DNA of 64,000 bases from Sinorhizobium fredii NGR234. Its GTDB lineage: Bacteria > Pseudomonadota > Alphaproteobacteria > Rhizobiales > Rhizobiaceae. Below the pieces are notes generated by a model that was not told where the DNA came from, made no database searches, and was given only the letters and a program-made list of their open reading frames with translations. The stretch lies in assembly GCF_000018545.1 (NCBI RefSeq), contig NC_012587.1, positions 3,749,001-3,813,000 on the forward strand, written 5' to 3'. Position numbers and translations under genes: made by a program. Below are positions 45,339 to 56,105 of this stretch, piece after piece; within the stretch, counting starts at the first letter, position 1; each line of letters opens with the position of its first letter.

Positions 45339-46145
45339 CTACTCCGAGTCGGCGACGCGCAAGGTCTCGAGCGCCGGCATCGAGGTGATGTTGTAGCCGG
45401 AATCGACGTAGTGGATTTCGCCGGTGACGCCGCGGGAAAGGTCCGAAAGCAGGTAGAGGGCCGAACTGCCGACGTCCTCGATGGTGACGGTGCGGCGGAG
45501 CGGCGAGTTCTTCTGCTGCCAGGAAAGCATGGCACGGGCATCCGAAATGCCGGCGCCCGCCAGCGTGCGGATCGGGCCGGCCGAGATGGCGTTGACGCGG
45601 ATGCCGCGCGCGCCGTAATCGGCGGCGAGATAGCGCACCGAGGCTTCGAGCGCCGCCTTGGCGACGCCCATGACGTTGTAGTTCGGCATCACCCGCACCG
45701 AGCCGCCATAGGTCAGCGTCAGCATCGTGCCGCCGTCGCTCATCAGTTCGGCGGCCCGCCTGGCGATCTCGGTGAAGGAGAAGCAGGAGATCACCATGGT
45801 GCGGCTGAAATTTTCCCGCGAGGTGTCCGCGTAGAGCCCCTTCAGTTCGCTCTTGTCGGAGAAGCCGATGGCGTGGACGATGAAGTCGAGCCTGCCCCAG
45901 CGCTCTTTGATGGTCTCGATGACGGTGTCGACGGAGGCGATGTCCTCGACGTCGCAGGGCAGCAGGAAGTCGGAATTCACCTCCGCGGCAAGCGGCTTGA
46001 CACGCTTGCCGAGCGCCTCGCCCTGATAGGTGAAGGCCAGTTCGGCGCCCTGCGCAGCGAGTGATTTGGCGATCCCCCAGGCAATGGAGTGGTTGTTGGC
46101 CACACCCATGATGAGGCCGCGCTTTCCGTTCATCAGTCCGTTCAT
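45339..46145 (-). CDS. fabI: Enoyl-[acyl-carrier-protein] reductase (NADH)
   Basis: A 268-aa short-chain dehydrogenase finishing each fatty-acid elongation cycle. Cofactor region GKRGLIMGVANNHSIAWGIA (about 5-25); catalytic YNVMGVAK (Tyr-x6-Lys, about 156-163). The start at 46145 gives MNGLMNGKRG; ATG 46133 is an alternative. Four bases separate it from fabB, so fabA-fabB-fabI are one transcript. This organism may have a second FabI elsewhere, as sinorhizobia usually do. Confidence 0.93.
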   Translation of the reverse strand: MNGLMNGKRGLIMGVANNHSIAWGIAKSLAAQGAELAFTYQGEALGKRVKPLAAEVNSDFLLPCDVEDIASVDTVIETIKERWGRLDFIVHAIGFSDKSELKGLYADTSRENFSRTMVISCFSFTEIARRAAELMSDGGTMLTLTYGGSVRVMPNYNVMGVAKAALEASVRYLAADYGARGIRVNAISAGPIRTLAGAGISDARAMLSWQQKNSPLRRTVTIEDVGSSALYLLSDLSRGVTGEIHYVDSGYNITSMPALETLRVADSE

Positions 46146-46149
46146 CTGG

Positions 46150-47370
46150 TTATCCGTTGTAGCGCTGGAAGACGAGCGTCGCATTGGTGCCGCCGAACCC
46201 GAAGGAGTTCGAGAGAACCGTGTCGATCTTGGCATTGTCGATGCGCTTGCGGACGATCGGCACGCCTTCGAACTCAGGGTCGAGCGTGGCGATATGGGCG
46301 CTTTCGCCGATGAACCCGGCCTGCATCATCAACAGGCCGTAGATCGATTCCTGCACGCCGGCGGCGCCCAGCGAATGGCCGGTCAGCGACTTGGTCGACT
46401 GGATGTGCGGGATCTTCTCGCCGAAGACCTCGCGGATGGCGCCGATTTCCTTCTGGTCGCCGACCGGCGTCGAGGTGCCGTGCGTGTTGATGTAGTCGAC
46501 GTCGCCCTTCACCGTGGACAGCGCCTGGCGCATGCAGCGCACGGCGCCTTCGCCTGACGGGGCGACCATGTCGTAGCCGTCCGAGGTGGCGCCATAACCG
46601 ACGATCTCGGCATAGATCTTGGCGCCGCGGGCCTTGGCGTGCTCCAGTTCCTCGAGCACGAGGACGCCGGCGCCGCCGGCGATCACGAAGCCGTCGCGGT
46701 CGACGTCATAGGCCCGCGAGGCCGACGACGGCGTATCGTTGTACTTGGAGGACATGGCGCCCATGGCGTCGAAGAGGTTCGACATGGTCCAGTCGAGGTC
46801 CTCGTGTCCGCCGGCGAACATCACGTCCTGCTTGCCCCACTGGATCATTTCCGCGGCATTGCCGATGCAATGCGCCGAGGTCGAGCAGGCCGACGAGATC
46901 GAGTAGTTGACGCCGTGGATCTGGAACCAGGTGGCGAGCGTCGCGGAGGCCGTCGAGGACATCGCCTTCGGCACCGCGAAGGGGCCGATGCGCTTCGGGC
47001 TGACGTTCTTGCGGGTGGTTTCGGCGGCCTCGACGATGGTGCGCGTCGAAGCGCCGCCGGAGCCCATGATGATGCCGGTGCGCTCGTTGGTGATGTCGGA
47101 GGCTTCGAGACCGGCATCGGCGATCGCCTGCTTCATCGCCACGTGGTTCCAGGCGCCGGCCTGCGACAGGAAGCGCATGGCGCGCCGGTCGACGAGATCG
47201 GTCGGGTCGAGCGTCGGCTGGCCCCAGACCTGGCACTTGAAGCCGTGCTCGGCGAAGTCCGGGGAAAACGTGATGCCAGACTTTGCTTCGCTGAGCGACG
47301 CGGTGACTTCGTCGGCATTGTTACCGATCGAGGAAACGATGCCGAGGCCCGTTACAACAACCCGTCTCAT
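46150..47370 (-). CDS. fabB: 3-oxoacyl-[acyl-carrier-protein] synthase I
   Basis: A 406-aa condensing enzyme needed for unsaturated fatty acids. Nucleophile Cys about 163 in [10 protein letters not shown]; catalytic His residues in [11 protein letters not shown] (about 300) and [10 protein letters not shown] (about 335). The start at 47370 gives [16 protein letters not shown], with AAGGT upstream. Sits 56 bp after fabA; the classical fabAB pair for anaerobic-type unsaturated fatty acid synthesis. Confidence 0.96.
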   Translation of the reverse strand: MRRVVVTGLGIVSSIGNNADEVTASLSEAKSGITFSPDFAEHGFKCQVWGQPTLDPTDLVDRRAMRFLSQAGAWNHVAMKQAIADAGLEASDITNERTGIIMGSGGASTRTIVEAAETTRKNVSPKRIGPFAVPKAMSSTASATLATWFQIHGVNYSISSACSTSAHCIGNAAEMIQWGKQDVMFAGGHEDLDWTMSNLFDAMGAMSSKYNDTPSSASRAYDVDRDGFVIAGGAGVLVLEELEHAKARGAKIYAEIVGYGATSDGYDMVAPSGEGAVRCMRQALSTVKGDVDYINTHGTSTPVGDQKEIGAIREVFGEKIPHIQSTKSLTGHSLGAAGVQESIYGLLMMQAGFIGESAHIATLDPEFEGVPIVRKRIDNAKIDTVLSNSFGFGGTNATLVFQRYNG

Positions 47371-47426
47371 GGTAGATGACCTTTTGTTCGTTTGGATCCG
47401 TGCGGGGAGAGCGATGGCCCCGCAGC

Positions 47427-47942
47427 TCAGTCGGCCTTTTCCTGGAAAAGGCCGACTCTGAGGTCGGTAGCCTTGTAGATCACTTCGCCGTCGGCCTTCA
47501 TCCAGCCGTCGGCAATGCCGAGGACCAGCCGGCCGCGCATCACCCGTTTGAAGTCGATGCCGTATTCGACGAGCTTGGTCTTCGGCGTCACCATGCCGGT
47601 GAACTTTACCTCGCCGGTCGAGAGGGCGCGGCCCTTGCCGGGCTCGCCGAGCCAGCCGAGGAAGAAGCCGGTCAGCTGCCACATGGCGTCGAGGCCGAGG
47701 CAGCCCGGCATGACAGGGTCGCCCATGAAGTGGCAGGGGAAGAACCAGAGGTCCGGGGTGATGTCGAACTCGGCCCGCACAAATCCCTTGTCGTGGGGGC
47801 CGCCGGTTTCGGAAATCTCGGTGATGCGGTTGAACATCAGCATCGGCGGCAGCGGCAGCTGCGCATTGCCGGAGCCAAACATTTCGCCTCGGCCGCAGGT
47901 CAGGATTTCCTCATAGCTGAAGCTGGATTGCCTGGTGGTCAT
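47427..47942 (-). CDS. fabA: 3-hydroxydecanoyl-ACP dehydratase/isomerase
   Basis: A 171-aa hot-dog enzyme that dehydrates 3-hydroxydecanoyl-ACP and isomerises the trans-2 bond to cis-3, committing carbon to unsaturated fatty acids. Active-site His70 lies in [20 protein letters not shown] and Asp84 in the same segment. First gene of fabA-fabB-fabI, divergent from irr. Its last codons form one arm of a strong hairpin (47429-47457). Confidence 0.96.
   Translation of the reverse strand: MTTRQSSFSYEEILTCGRGEMFGSGNAQLPLPPMLMFNRITEISETGGPHDKGFVRAEFDITPDLWFFPCHFMGDPVMPGCLGLDAMWQLTGFFLGWLGEPGKGRALSTGEVKFTGMVTPKTKLVEYGIDFKRVMRGRLVLGIADGWMKADGEVIYKATDLRVGLFQEKAD
47429..47457 (-). promoter_or_regulatory. 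Perfect hairpin spanning the fabA stop codon
   Basis: AGTCGGCCTTTTCC and GGAAAAGGCCGACT are exact 14-base arms around a single central base. On the mRNA the 3' arm ends at the TGA stop. No T-run follows, so it is more likely an mRNA stability or processing element than a terminator. Confidence 0.6.
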
Positions 47943-48305
47943 GAATGGTTGCTTCCCCGATTTCTCAAGTGTTCTCCGACCTGCTTTAGAGCAAGTTCGG
48001 CCCGAATTGAAGCGCGGCCTGCATTGGTCGCCGCCGGTTGCAGTTTGTCACGTTCTTCCAAGTAGAGCGACATGCGGGTAGGAAAACCTGTCTCGCCGCT
48101 CCCTGTGGCGATAGCGTTCCGCCGTCGCTTACAGTATGAATGTGGCGTCTGCCAGAGTTAAATGCCAGCCTTCCCCCGCTTTAGGCCGATTTTCAGGCCC
48201 TTGCGGCCGCTTCCACGGTCGGAATCTATTGAAAGCCTCGGCGCCAGAAGTTATATCGCAAGCTGATACTCCATAAACTTGGCAGGAATATCGGAACGGC
48301 TCTGC
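47943..48305. other. Divergent fabA/irr promoter region
   Basis: 363 bp without a gene. Contains the irr promoter candidate TTGAAA (48229-48234), 17-bp spacer, TATATC (48252-48257). I looked for an iron-control-element type inverted repeat and did not find a clear one. Confidence 0.55.
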
Positions 48306-48728
48306 ATGACGAAAGCAATGGAAATCTCTTCGCAGGAGCGGCTGCGCAATTCGGGACTGCGCCCGACGCGCCAGCGGATCGCGCTCGCCGATCTGATTTT
48401 CGCCAAGGGCGACCGCCACCTGACGGTCGAGGAATTGCATGAAGAGGCGGTCGACGCCGGTGTCCCGGTATCGCTCGCGACCGTCTACAACACGCTGCAC
48501 CAGTTCACCGAAGCCGGCATGATCCGCGTTCTCGCCGTCGAGAGCGCCAGGACCTATTTCGACACCAACGTCTCGGATCACCACCATTTCTTCATCGAGG
48601 GCCAGAACGAGGTCCTCGATATTCCGGTCAGCAACATACAGATCGGCAATCTCCCCGAGCCGCCGGAAGGCATGGAGATCTCCCATGTCGACGTCGTGGT
48701 CCGGCTGCGCCGCAAGTCGCAGCGCTAG
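48306..48728 (+). CDS. irr: Iron response regulator Irr (Fur family)
   Basis: A 140-aa Fur-family repressor/activator of heme and iron genes in Rhizobiales. DNA-binding half: LRPTRQRIALADLIFAKGDR and SLATVYNTLHQFTEAGMIRV; the SDHHHFFIEG His cluster (about 85-94) is the heme/metal site typical of Irr. The N-terminal Cys-Pro heme motif of Bradyrhizobium Irr is absent, as in sinorhizobia. The ATG at 48306 is used; the fabA-irr neighbourhood is conserved in this group. Confidence 0.93.
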   Translation: MTKAMEISSQERLRNSGLRPTRQRIALADLIFAKGDRHLTVEELHEEAVDAGVPVSLATVYNTLHQFTEAGMIRVLAVESARTYFDTNVSDHHHFFIEGQNEVLDIPVSNIQIGNLPEPPEGMEISHVDVVVRLRRKSQR

Positions 48729-48783
48729 CGCCGTGCGTCTGCTCTGACGCCCAAAGGAAAATGCTGCAGCACTTGATGCAGCA
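48728..48783 (-). repeat. Dispersed two-hairpin repeat, copy C (inverted, partial)
   Basis: Reverse complement reads GCTGCATCAAGTGCTGCAGC.. CCTTTGGGCGTC..GACGCACGGCGC, matching the 3' half of copies A and B (both hairpins kept). It begins at the irr stop codon and ends at the TRIC gene stop, so it may terminate both convergent transcripts. Confidence 0.7.
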
Positions 48784-48784
48784 G

Positions 48785-49420
48785 CTACATCACCTCGTCC
48801 GGATCGCGGCCCGGACCCGCCTTGCCGGTCGGCAGCGTCCAGCCATATCGAAGTGCCCCGCCGCGCACCGCAAAGGCAGCAGCCACACCAAGCGCCGAAC
48901 TCGCAACGAGCGGCAGGCCGATGAGCGCCGCCACGACGAAGGCACCGGCACCGACCATTGCGGCGGTGACGTAGATTTCCGGCCGGAGCAGCACCGAGGG
49001 TTCGCCGGCCAGGAGATCGCGCAGGATGCCGCCGAAGGTCGCGGTCAGCATGCCGGTGACGATCGCGACCGTCGGCGAGCCGGTCGCCGCCAGCCCCTTG
49101 GCCGCGCCCATCACGCAATAGGCCGAAAGCCCGACCGCATCGAGCCAGACGAGCAGCCGGTACCGCGATTCGAAGCGGTGCGAGGTCAGGAACACAAGAA
49201 GCCCGACCGCGGCGCACACGAGCACATAGGCCGGGTTCAGCACCCAGAAAACCGGCGTCGCACCCAGGATCACGTCGCGCATCGTCCCGCCGCCGATACC
49301 GGTGACGGAGGCGAGGAACAGGTAGCCGATGATGTCGAGCTGCTTGCGCGAGGCCGAAAGCGCGCCGGTCGCGGCGAACACGGCGATACCGCCATAGTCG
49401 AGAATTTCAAGAATCGGCAT
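48785..49420 (-). CDS. Trimeric intracellular cation (TRIC) channel family protein
   Basis: A 211-aa inner-membrane protein with seven hydrophobic helices in two repeated halves, formerly UPF0126. Repeat signatures are FAATGALSASRKQLDIIGYL, GIGGGTMRDVILG and their second-half counterparts GAAKGLAATGSP and FGGILRDLLAGEPSVLLR. Prokaryotic TRIC proteins form trimeric K+/Na+ channels. The hydrophilic tail ends PGRDPDEVM. Confidence 0.92.
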   Translation of the reverse strand: MPILEILDYGGIAVFAATGALSASRKQLDIIGYLFLASVTGIGGGTMRDVILGATPVFWVLNPAYVLVCAAVGLLVFLTSHRFESRYRLLVWLDAVGLSAYCVMGAAKGLAATGSPTVAIVTGMLTATFGGILRDLLAGEPSVLLRPEIYVTAAMVGAGAFVVAALIGLPLVASSALGVAAAFAVRGGALRYGWTLPTGKAGPGRDPDEVM

Positions 49421-49529
49421 GTATGCTCCGGTGCAACTGCGTGGATCCGGGATCGACGCTCTAGGCGATCTTTAGCGCAACGCCGCGATTAAGTCAGGGG
49501 GCAGGCGGATGAGGGGCGTCACCGGTACC

Positions 49530-50315
49530 TTACGGCAGCAGCGTCTGCGTCCGGCCGAGCAGATAGTAGGCGAGAAGCCCGGTCCATTCCTTTGCGGCGG
49601 TCGTCGCCAGTTGCGCGTTGAGCGAGGGCTGGCTGAAATCGAAGCCAAGCCGCACCTTGCCGCTCGTCCGGTAGTCCGCCGGCCAGGGAACGACCGCGAT
49701 GCCGTTGGCGCGGAAGAGGCCGACGGAGCGCGGCATATGATAGGCCGAGGTGACCAGCGCGCAGCGTTCAAGGCCGTTCGCTGCCAGCAGATCCTTGGTG
49801 TAGCGCGCGTTCTCGAAGGTCGTGCGAGAATCTTCCTCGCGGATCACCCGATCGGCGCCAATCCCGAACGCGTTGAAGAAGCCCTGCGAGGCGCGCGCAT
49901 CGCCCTCATAGGCGCCGCTGATCGAGCCGTCGCCGCCCGAAACGAGAATGCGCGCCGCCGGATAGGCTTTGGCGAGCCGCACCGCCTCGACGAAGCGATC
50001 CGCCGCCTGGTTGAATTCCATGCCGCCGCGGCTCGCGATCACCACATTCTCGAAGGCGCCGCCGAGCACGATGATGCAGGCGATTTCCGCCGGCGGTGGC
50101 GAGGGGCGGGGAAACCGGTCCTCGAGCATCTGCAGGAAATAGGGACCGGTGGTGGTGAAGAGGCTGAGGAACAGGACGATCAGGCCAAGCGAGGCGAAGA
50201 CGCCGCCGCTGCGGTGGAAACGGGCGAGTATGAGCAGCATGCCGACCAGGATGCTGAAGAAGGCTAAGGACAGTGGCTGGGCGATGAGCCAGAAGATCTT
50301 CGAGGCGAGGAACAT
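49530..50315 (-). CDS. YdcF/ElyC family (DUF218) membrane protein
   Basis: A 261-aa protein with two N-terminal membrane helices (about 8-30 and 37-60) and a DUF218 domain (about 78-235): CIIVLGGAFEN, ILVSGGDGS, REEDSRTTFENARYTKDLLA and ALVTSAYHMPRSVGLFRANG. ElyC/SanA-like members affect cell-envelope integrity at low temperature or with vancomycin; the molecular activity is unknown. 110 bp from tRNA-Ala. Confidence 0.88.
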   Translation of the reverse strand: MFLASKIFWLIAQPLSLAFFSILVGMLLILARFHRSGGVFASLGLIVLFLSLFTTTGPYFLQMLEDRFPRPSPPPAEIACIIVLGGAFENVVIASRGGMEFNQAADRFVEAVRLAKAYPAARILVSGGDGSISGAYEGDARASQGFFNAFGIGADRVIREEDSRTTFENARYTKDLLAANGLERCALVTSAYHMPRSVGLFRANGIAVVPWPADYRTSGKVRLGFDFSQPSLNAQLATTAAKEWTGLLAYYLLGRTQTLLP

Positions 50316-50427
50316 GCAGATTGCTCTTCGGCTCGCTTGGTTAAAATTTTGTGAACTCCATCGTCAACGGCGAGTAGCGTGACGCGAGATCGCTCAATAT
50401 CGTATCGCATGGAGTGTGGAGAGATTT

Positions 50428-50503
<76 letters not shown>

Positions 50504-50700
50504 ATCAAGGGTCCGGCGGTGCCGGTTCCGGGAAACCGTCGGGCGTTGTGTCCGGCGAGTGGCGGCTTATTACTTCTGCTTTTGGCAGATGGCAAGCCGA
50601 AAATTGAGGGCCGGGGCGATTTTATTTTCTCTTCCGGCCGTCCGCCCGGCCGCCGCATGGTCTGGCGGCCGAAGCGGCTTTTATCTGTCTTTTGAAAGTC

Positions 50701-51090
50701 TTAGACGTCTTCGTCTTCGTCCGAGACGCCGATGAGGTCGCTCATGTCGTCGTCATCGTCCTCGTCGTCGGCCTCGAGGAAGGTGTCGTCGTCGTCGCCG
50801 TCGATCTCGACGTCGTCATCGCCGAGATCCGGCAGGTCGTCGCCGCCCGATGCCTCGTCGTCGGCGTCCTCGAGCGAAACGAGTTCGACCTCGGTATTCT
50901 CTGCATCGACTTCCTTGACGTCTTCCTCTTCCTCCTTCTCGAGCACCTTGGCGACGGAGCTCTCCTCGAAGAAGGACAGCGGATAGGACTTGCCGGTATA
51001 GGGGGAGACGATCGGTTCACGGTTCAGATCGTAGAATTTGCGCCCCGTTTCCGGGTCGATGCGCTTTGTTCCAAGTTCCGGTTTTGCCAC
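50701..51090 (-). CDS. TIGR02300 family acidic protein
   Basis: A 129-aa alphaproteobacterial protein. The N-terminal FYDLN domain (AKPELGTKRIDPETGRKFYD LN) contains treble-clef-like turns without zinc cysteines; residues 50-129 are almost entirely Asp/Glu and end in DEDEDV. Function unknown; the acidic tail suggests electrostatic interaction with a basic partner. GTG at 51090 follows AAGAGG by eight bases and gives the expected MAKPELG start; a TTG two codons earlier is less likely. Divergent from aroA. Confidence 0.88.
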   Translation of the reverse strand: MAKPELGTKRIDPETGRKFYDLNREPIVSPYTGKSYPLSFFEESSVAKVLEKEEEEDVKEVDAENTEVELVSLEDADDEASGGDDLPDLGDDDVEIDGDDDDTFLEADDEDDDDDMSDLIGVSDEDEDV

Positions 51091-52738
<1,648 letters not shown>

Positions 52739-52885
52739 AGAACCTATTAGGTGATCTGCAGGGCTCGCACGCACCGAAAGTCGAATTGGTAGCTACCGGA
52801 CGACGGACGTGCCGCAAGCACCGGTGGAGGCGGCCTTCTGACAGCCTCGCTTATGAGCCGTCGCCCGAGAGCGACGGCTCTTGCG

Positions 52886-53174
52886 TTACTGCGTGCCACC
52901 CGATGGGGCTTGCTGCGTGCCCTGTCCGCCTGCGGGAGCGGGTTGTGTGGTTTGTCCGCCTTCGGGCGCCTGTTGTGTTGTCTGCCCATCAGCCGGCGTT
53001 TCGATGGTCGGTGCGTTGACATTCACGTCGGTGTCACCCTCCGCCACCAGCACCGTCGAACAGGTCGCCACCAAAGAGGAACAAGGCGCCGACGACAAGC
53101 AGAACTAGAACTATAGCGACGGCCCAGCCGCCGCCACTACCAGTATTCACAACCGTTGGACCTCTATCAGCCAT
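52886..53174 (-). pseudogene. Frameshifted small membrane-anchored protein gene
   Basis: From ATG 53174 (AAGGAG upstream) one frame gives MADRGPTVVNTGSGGG, a membrane helix WAVAIVLVLLVVGALFLF and GGDLFDGAGGGG, then TGA at 53034-53036. One base out of register the sequence continues as DTDVNVNAPTIETPADGQ and a Gln/Thr/Pro-rich repeat tail to 52886. The two halves together match the plan of rhizobial single-helix proteins with a xDVNVN tail. The shift lies in a G-rich run (GGTGGCGGAGGG). Could be a genuine mutation, a sequencing error or programmed frameshifting. Confidence 0.75.
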
Positions 53175-53536
53175 TTAATTTCTCCTTATTCTTCACGCTG
53201 TGGCAAAACTCATAGGAATGATTTAGGTTCCACCAAGAACAAGGACCGCAAATCGCAGTGAGATGAGCCTTTGGATGGGTTTGAAAACCGCAGTTAAAGA
53301 GCTCGACGCAAAATAATGTTGGTGTTCTTCAACCGGATGGAAGAATTCTCCCATAGTTTGCCCGCTGTGCAGGTTGAATGTCGCATCGGATGGTGCCTTG
53401 GTGATCCGCGCCTGACCCGCGGGCAGGTGCCCCAATCCGCAACAGGCTGGCCGGCGAACGGTAAATTATCGGATGATCGTGGATTCTCCGCCGATTCTGA
53501 TCTAACAGGCCCGGAGAAAAGACCGCAGGACCAAAT
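53175..53536. other. Intergenic region before cmk
   Basis: 362 bp without a convincing gene, more AT-rich than its surroundings near 53175-53320. GGAGAAAAGACCGCAGG lies just before the cmk ATG. The cmk promoter is presumably here but no clear hexamers are seen. Confidence 0.5.
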
Positions 53537-54169
53537 ATGATCATCATCGCCATCGACGGGCCCGCAGCCGCCGGCAAGGGGACGCTTTCGCGCCGGATTG
53601 CCGAGGAATACGGCTTCCACCATCTCGACACCGGGCTTACCTATCGCGCCACGGCGAAGGCGCTTCTCGATGCCGGGTTGCCGCTCGATGACGAGGCGGT
53701 GGCCGAGACGATGGCGCGCGAGGTCGAGCTTGCCGGGCTGGACCGCTCGGTGCTCTCGGCGCATGCGATCGGCGAGGCGGCCTCGAAGATTGCCGTGATG
53801 CCGGCGGTGCGCCGGGCGCTGGTCGAGGCGCAGCGCGGCTTTTCGCTGAAGGAGCCGGGCACCGTGCTCGACGGCCGCGACATCGGCACCGTCGTCTGCC
53901 CGGATGCGACGGTGAAGCTCTATGTCACGGCCTCGCCGGAAGTCCGCGCCAAGCGCCGCTATGACGAGATCATCGCCGTCGGCGGGAGGGCCGATTACGC
54001 GGCGATCTTCGAGGACGTGAAGCAGCGCGACGAGCGCGACATGGGCCGCGCCGACAGCCCGCTGAAGCCCGCCGAGGATGCGCACTTGCTCGACACGTCC
54101 GAAATGGGTATAGAGGCCGCATTCCAGGCGGCGAAGACCCTGATCGACGCTGCCCTGAAGACGATTTGA
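53537..54169 (+). CDS. cmk: Cytidylate kinase
   Basis: A 210-aa kinase phosphorylating CMP/dCMP. P-loop [13 protein letters not shown] (8-20), [31 protein letters not shown] and [11 protein letters not shown]. Followed after 164 bp by rpsA; the aroA-cmk-rpsA gene order is widely conserved, here interrupted by the frameshifted gene. Confidence 0.96.
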   Translation: MIIIAIDGPAAAGKGTLSRRIAEEYGFHHLDTGLTYRATAKALLDAGLPLDDEAVAETMAREVELAGLDRSVLSAHAIGEAASKIAVMPAVRRALVEAQRGFSLKEPGTVLDGRDIGTVVCPDATVKLYVTASPEVRAKRRYDEIIAVGGRADYAAIFEDVKQRDERDMGRADSPLKPAEDAHLLDTSEMGIEAAFQAAKTLIDAALKTI

Positions 54170-54333
54170 GGGAAGGTTTTTTCGGCCCATGGTCGGATGT
54201 GTCTTCCTCTAAAAGCCTGAAATTCCGTCCATGCGCCGGATTGCCCTTGAAGAGGGCGGACTGGGTTCAGGCCTGTTCAACACCAGCCCCCGGCGCATAT
54301 GCGTCTCCGGCAGGAGATGCAGCAGGAGATTAT

Positions 54334-56040
54334 ATGTCTGCAACCACCCCCACCCGTGATGATTTCGCAGCACTTCTCGAAGAGTCCTTCGCCAAGACGG
54401 ACCTCGCCGAAGGCTATGTCGCCAAGGGCGTCATCACGGCCATCGAAAAGGACGTCGCCATCGTCGACGTCGGTCTGAAGGTCGAAGGCCGCGTTCCGCT
54501 CAAGGAATTCGGCGCCAAGGCCAAGGACGGCTCGCTCAAGGTCGGCGACGAAGTCGAAGTCTATGTCGAGCGTATCGAAAACGCGCTCGGCGAAGCGGTT
54601 CTGTCGCGCGAGAAGGCTCGCCGCGAAGAGAGCTGGATGCGCCTGGAAGTGAAGTTCGAAGCCGGCGAACGCGTCGAAGGCATCATCTTCAACCAGGTCA
54701 AGGGCGGCTTCACCGTCGATCTCGACGGCGCCGTGGCCTTCCTGCCGCGTTCGCAGGTCGACATCCGTCCGATCCGCGACGTCACGCCGCTGATGCACAA
54801 CCCGCAGCCCTTCGAAATCCTCAAGATGGACAAGCGCCGTGGCAACATCGTCGTTTCGCGCCGCACGGTTCTCGAAGAGTCGCGCGCCGAGCAGCGTTCT
54901 GAAATCGTTCAGAACCTCGAGGAAGGCCAGGTTGTCGAGGGCGTCGTCAAGAACATCACCGACTACGGTGCGTTCGTCGACCTCGGCGGCATCGACGGCC
55001 TGCTGCACGTCACCGACATGGCATGGCGCCGCGTCAACCATCCGTCGGAGATCCTGAGCATCGGCCAGCAGGTCAAGGTTCAGATCATCCGCATCAACCA
55101 GGAAACCCACCGCATCTCGCTCGGCATGAAGCAGCTCGAGTCCGATCCGTGGGATGGCATCGGTGCGAAGTATCCGGTCGGCAAGAAGATCACCGGTACG
55201 GTCACGAACATCACCGACTACGGTGCGTTCGTCGAGCTGGAGCCGGGCATCGAAGGCCTGATCCACATCTCCGAAATGTCCTGGACCAAGAAGAACGTCC
55301 ATCCCGGCAAGATCCTGTCCACCAGCCAGGAAGTCGACGTGGTCGTTCTCGAAGTCGATCCGACCAAGCGCCGCATCTCGCTCGGCCTCAAGCAGACGCT
55401 CGAGAACCCGTGGCAGGCATTCGCGCATGGCCACCCGGCTGGCACCGAAGTCGAAGGCGAAGTCAAGAACAAGACCGAGTTCGGCCTGTTCATCGGCCTC
55501 GACGGCGATGTCGACGGCATGGTTCACCTCTCCGACCTCGACTGGAACCGTCCGGGCGAGCAGGTCATCGAGGAATTCAACAAGGGCGATGTCGTCCGTG
55601 CTGTCGTTCTCGATGTGGACGTCGAGAAGGAGCGTATCTCGCTCGGCATCAAGCAGCTCGGCAAGGATGCGGTCGGTGAAGCTGCCGCTTCCGGCGAACT
55701 GCGCAAGAACGCCGTCGTTTCGGCTGAAGTCATCGGCGTCAACGATGGCGGCATCGAAGTGAAGCTCGTCAACCACGAGGACATCACCTCGTTCATCCGC
55801 CGCGCCGACCTGTCGCGCGACCGTGACGAACAGCGTCCGGAGCGTTTCTCGATCGGTCAGGTTGTCGACGCCCGCGTCACCAACTTCTCCAAGAAGGATC
55901 GCAAGATCCAGCTGTCGATCAAGGCCCTGGAAATCGCGGAAGAGAAGGAAGCCGTCGCTCAGTTCGGCTCGTCCGACTCGGGTGCCTCGCTCGGCGACAT
56001 CCTGGGTGCAGCGCTGAAGAACCGCCAGACCAACGAGTAA
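54334..56040 (+). CDS. rpsA: 30S ribosomal protein S1
   Basis: A 568-aa S1 with six S1 RNA-binding repeats at roughly 70-residue intervals (for example GVITAIEKDVAIVDVGLKVE, GVVKNITDYGAFVDLGGIDG, GTVTNITDYGAFVELEPGIE), which unwinds and binds mRNA on the 30S subunit. The ATG at 54334 follows AGGAG; upstream in-frame sequence to 54166 lacks similarity. The terminator at 56064 ends the transcript. Confidence 0.97.
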   Translation: MSATTPTRDDFAALLEESFAKTDLAEGYVAKGVITAIEKDVAIVDVGLKVEGRVPLKEFGAKAKDGSLKVGDEVEVYVERIENALGEAVLSREKARREESWMRLEVKFEAGERVEGIIFNQVKGGFTVDLDGAVAFLPRSQVDIRPIRDVTPLMHNPQPFEILKMDKRRGNIVVSRRTVLEESRAEQRSEIVQNLEEGQVVEGVVKNITDYGAFVDLGGIDGLLHVTDMAWRRVNHPSEILSIGQQVKVQIIRINQETHRISLGMKQLESDPWDGIGAKYPVGKKITGTVTNITDYGAFVELEPGIEGLIHISEMSWTKKNVHPGKILSTSQEVDVVVLEVDPTKRRISLGLKQTLENPWQAFAHGHPAGTEVEGEVKNKTEFGLFIGLDGDVDGMVHLSDLDWNRPGEQVIEEFNKGDVVRAVVLDVDVEKERISLGIKQLGKDAVGEAAASGELRKNAVVSAEVIGVNDGGIEVKLVNHEDITSFIRRADLSRDRDEQRPERFSIGQVVDARVTNFSKKDRKIQLSIKALEIAEEKEAVAQFGSSDSGASLGDILGAALKNRQTNE

Positions 56041-56063
56041 TCGTTGTCAGGCCTGAAATGATG

Positions 56064-56096
56064 AGCCCGCGGACAGCGATCTCCGCGGGCTTTTTT
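56064..56096 (+). terminator. Terminator of rpsA
   Basis: Ten-base arms AGCCCGCGGA (56064-56073) and TCCGCGGGCT (56082-56091), then T6. The insertion sequence begins about ten bases beyond. Confidence 0.95.
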
Positions 56097-56105
56097 GTGG
56101 GCTAG

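Noticed and set aside
47943-48305. Iron-control-element site before irr
   Set aside because: Only a weak TTTAGAGCAAG match without a second half-site.
53223-53520. Short frames on either strand before cmk
   Set aside because: No ribosome site, no recognisable motif and atypical composition.
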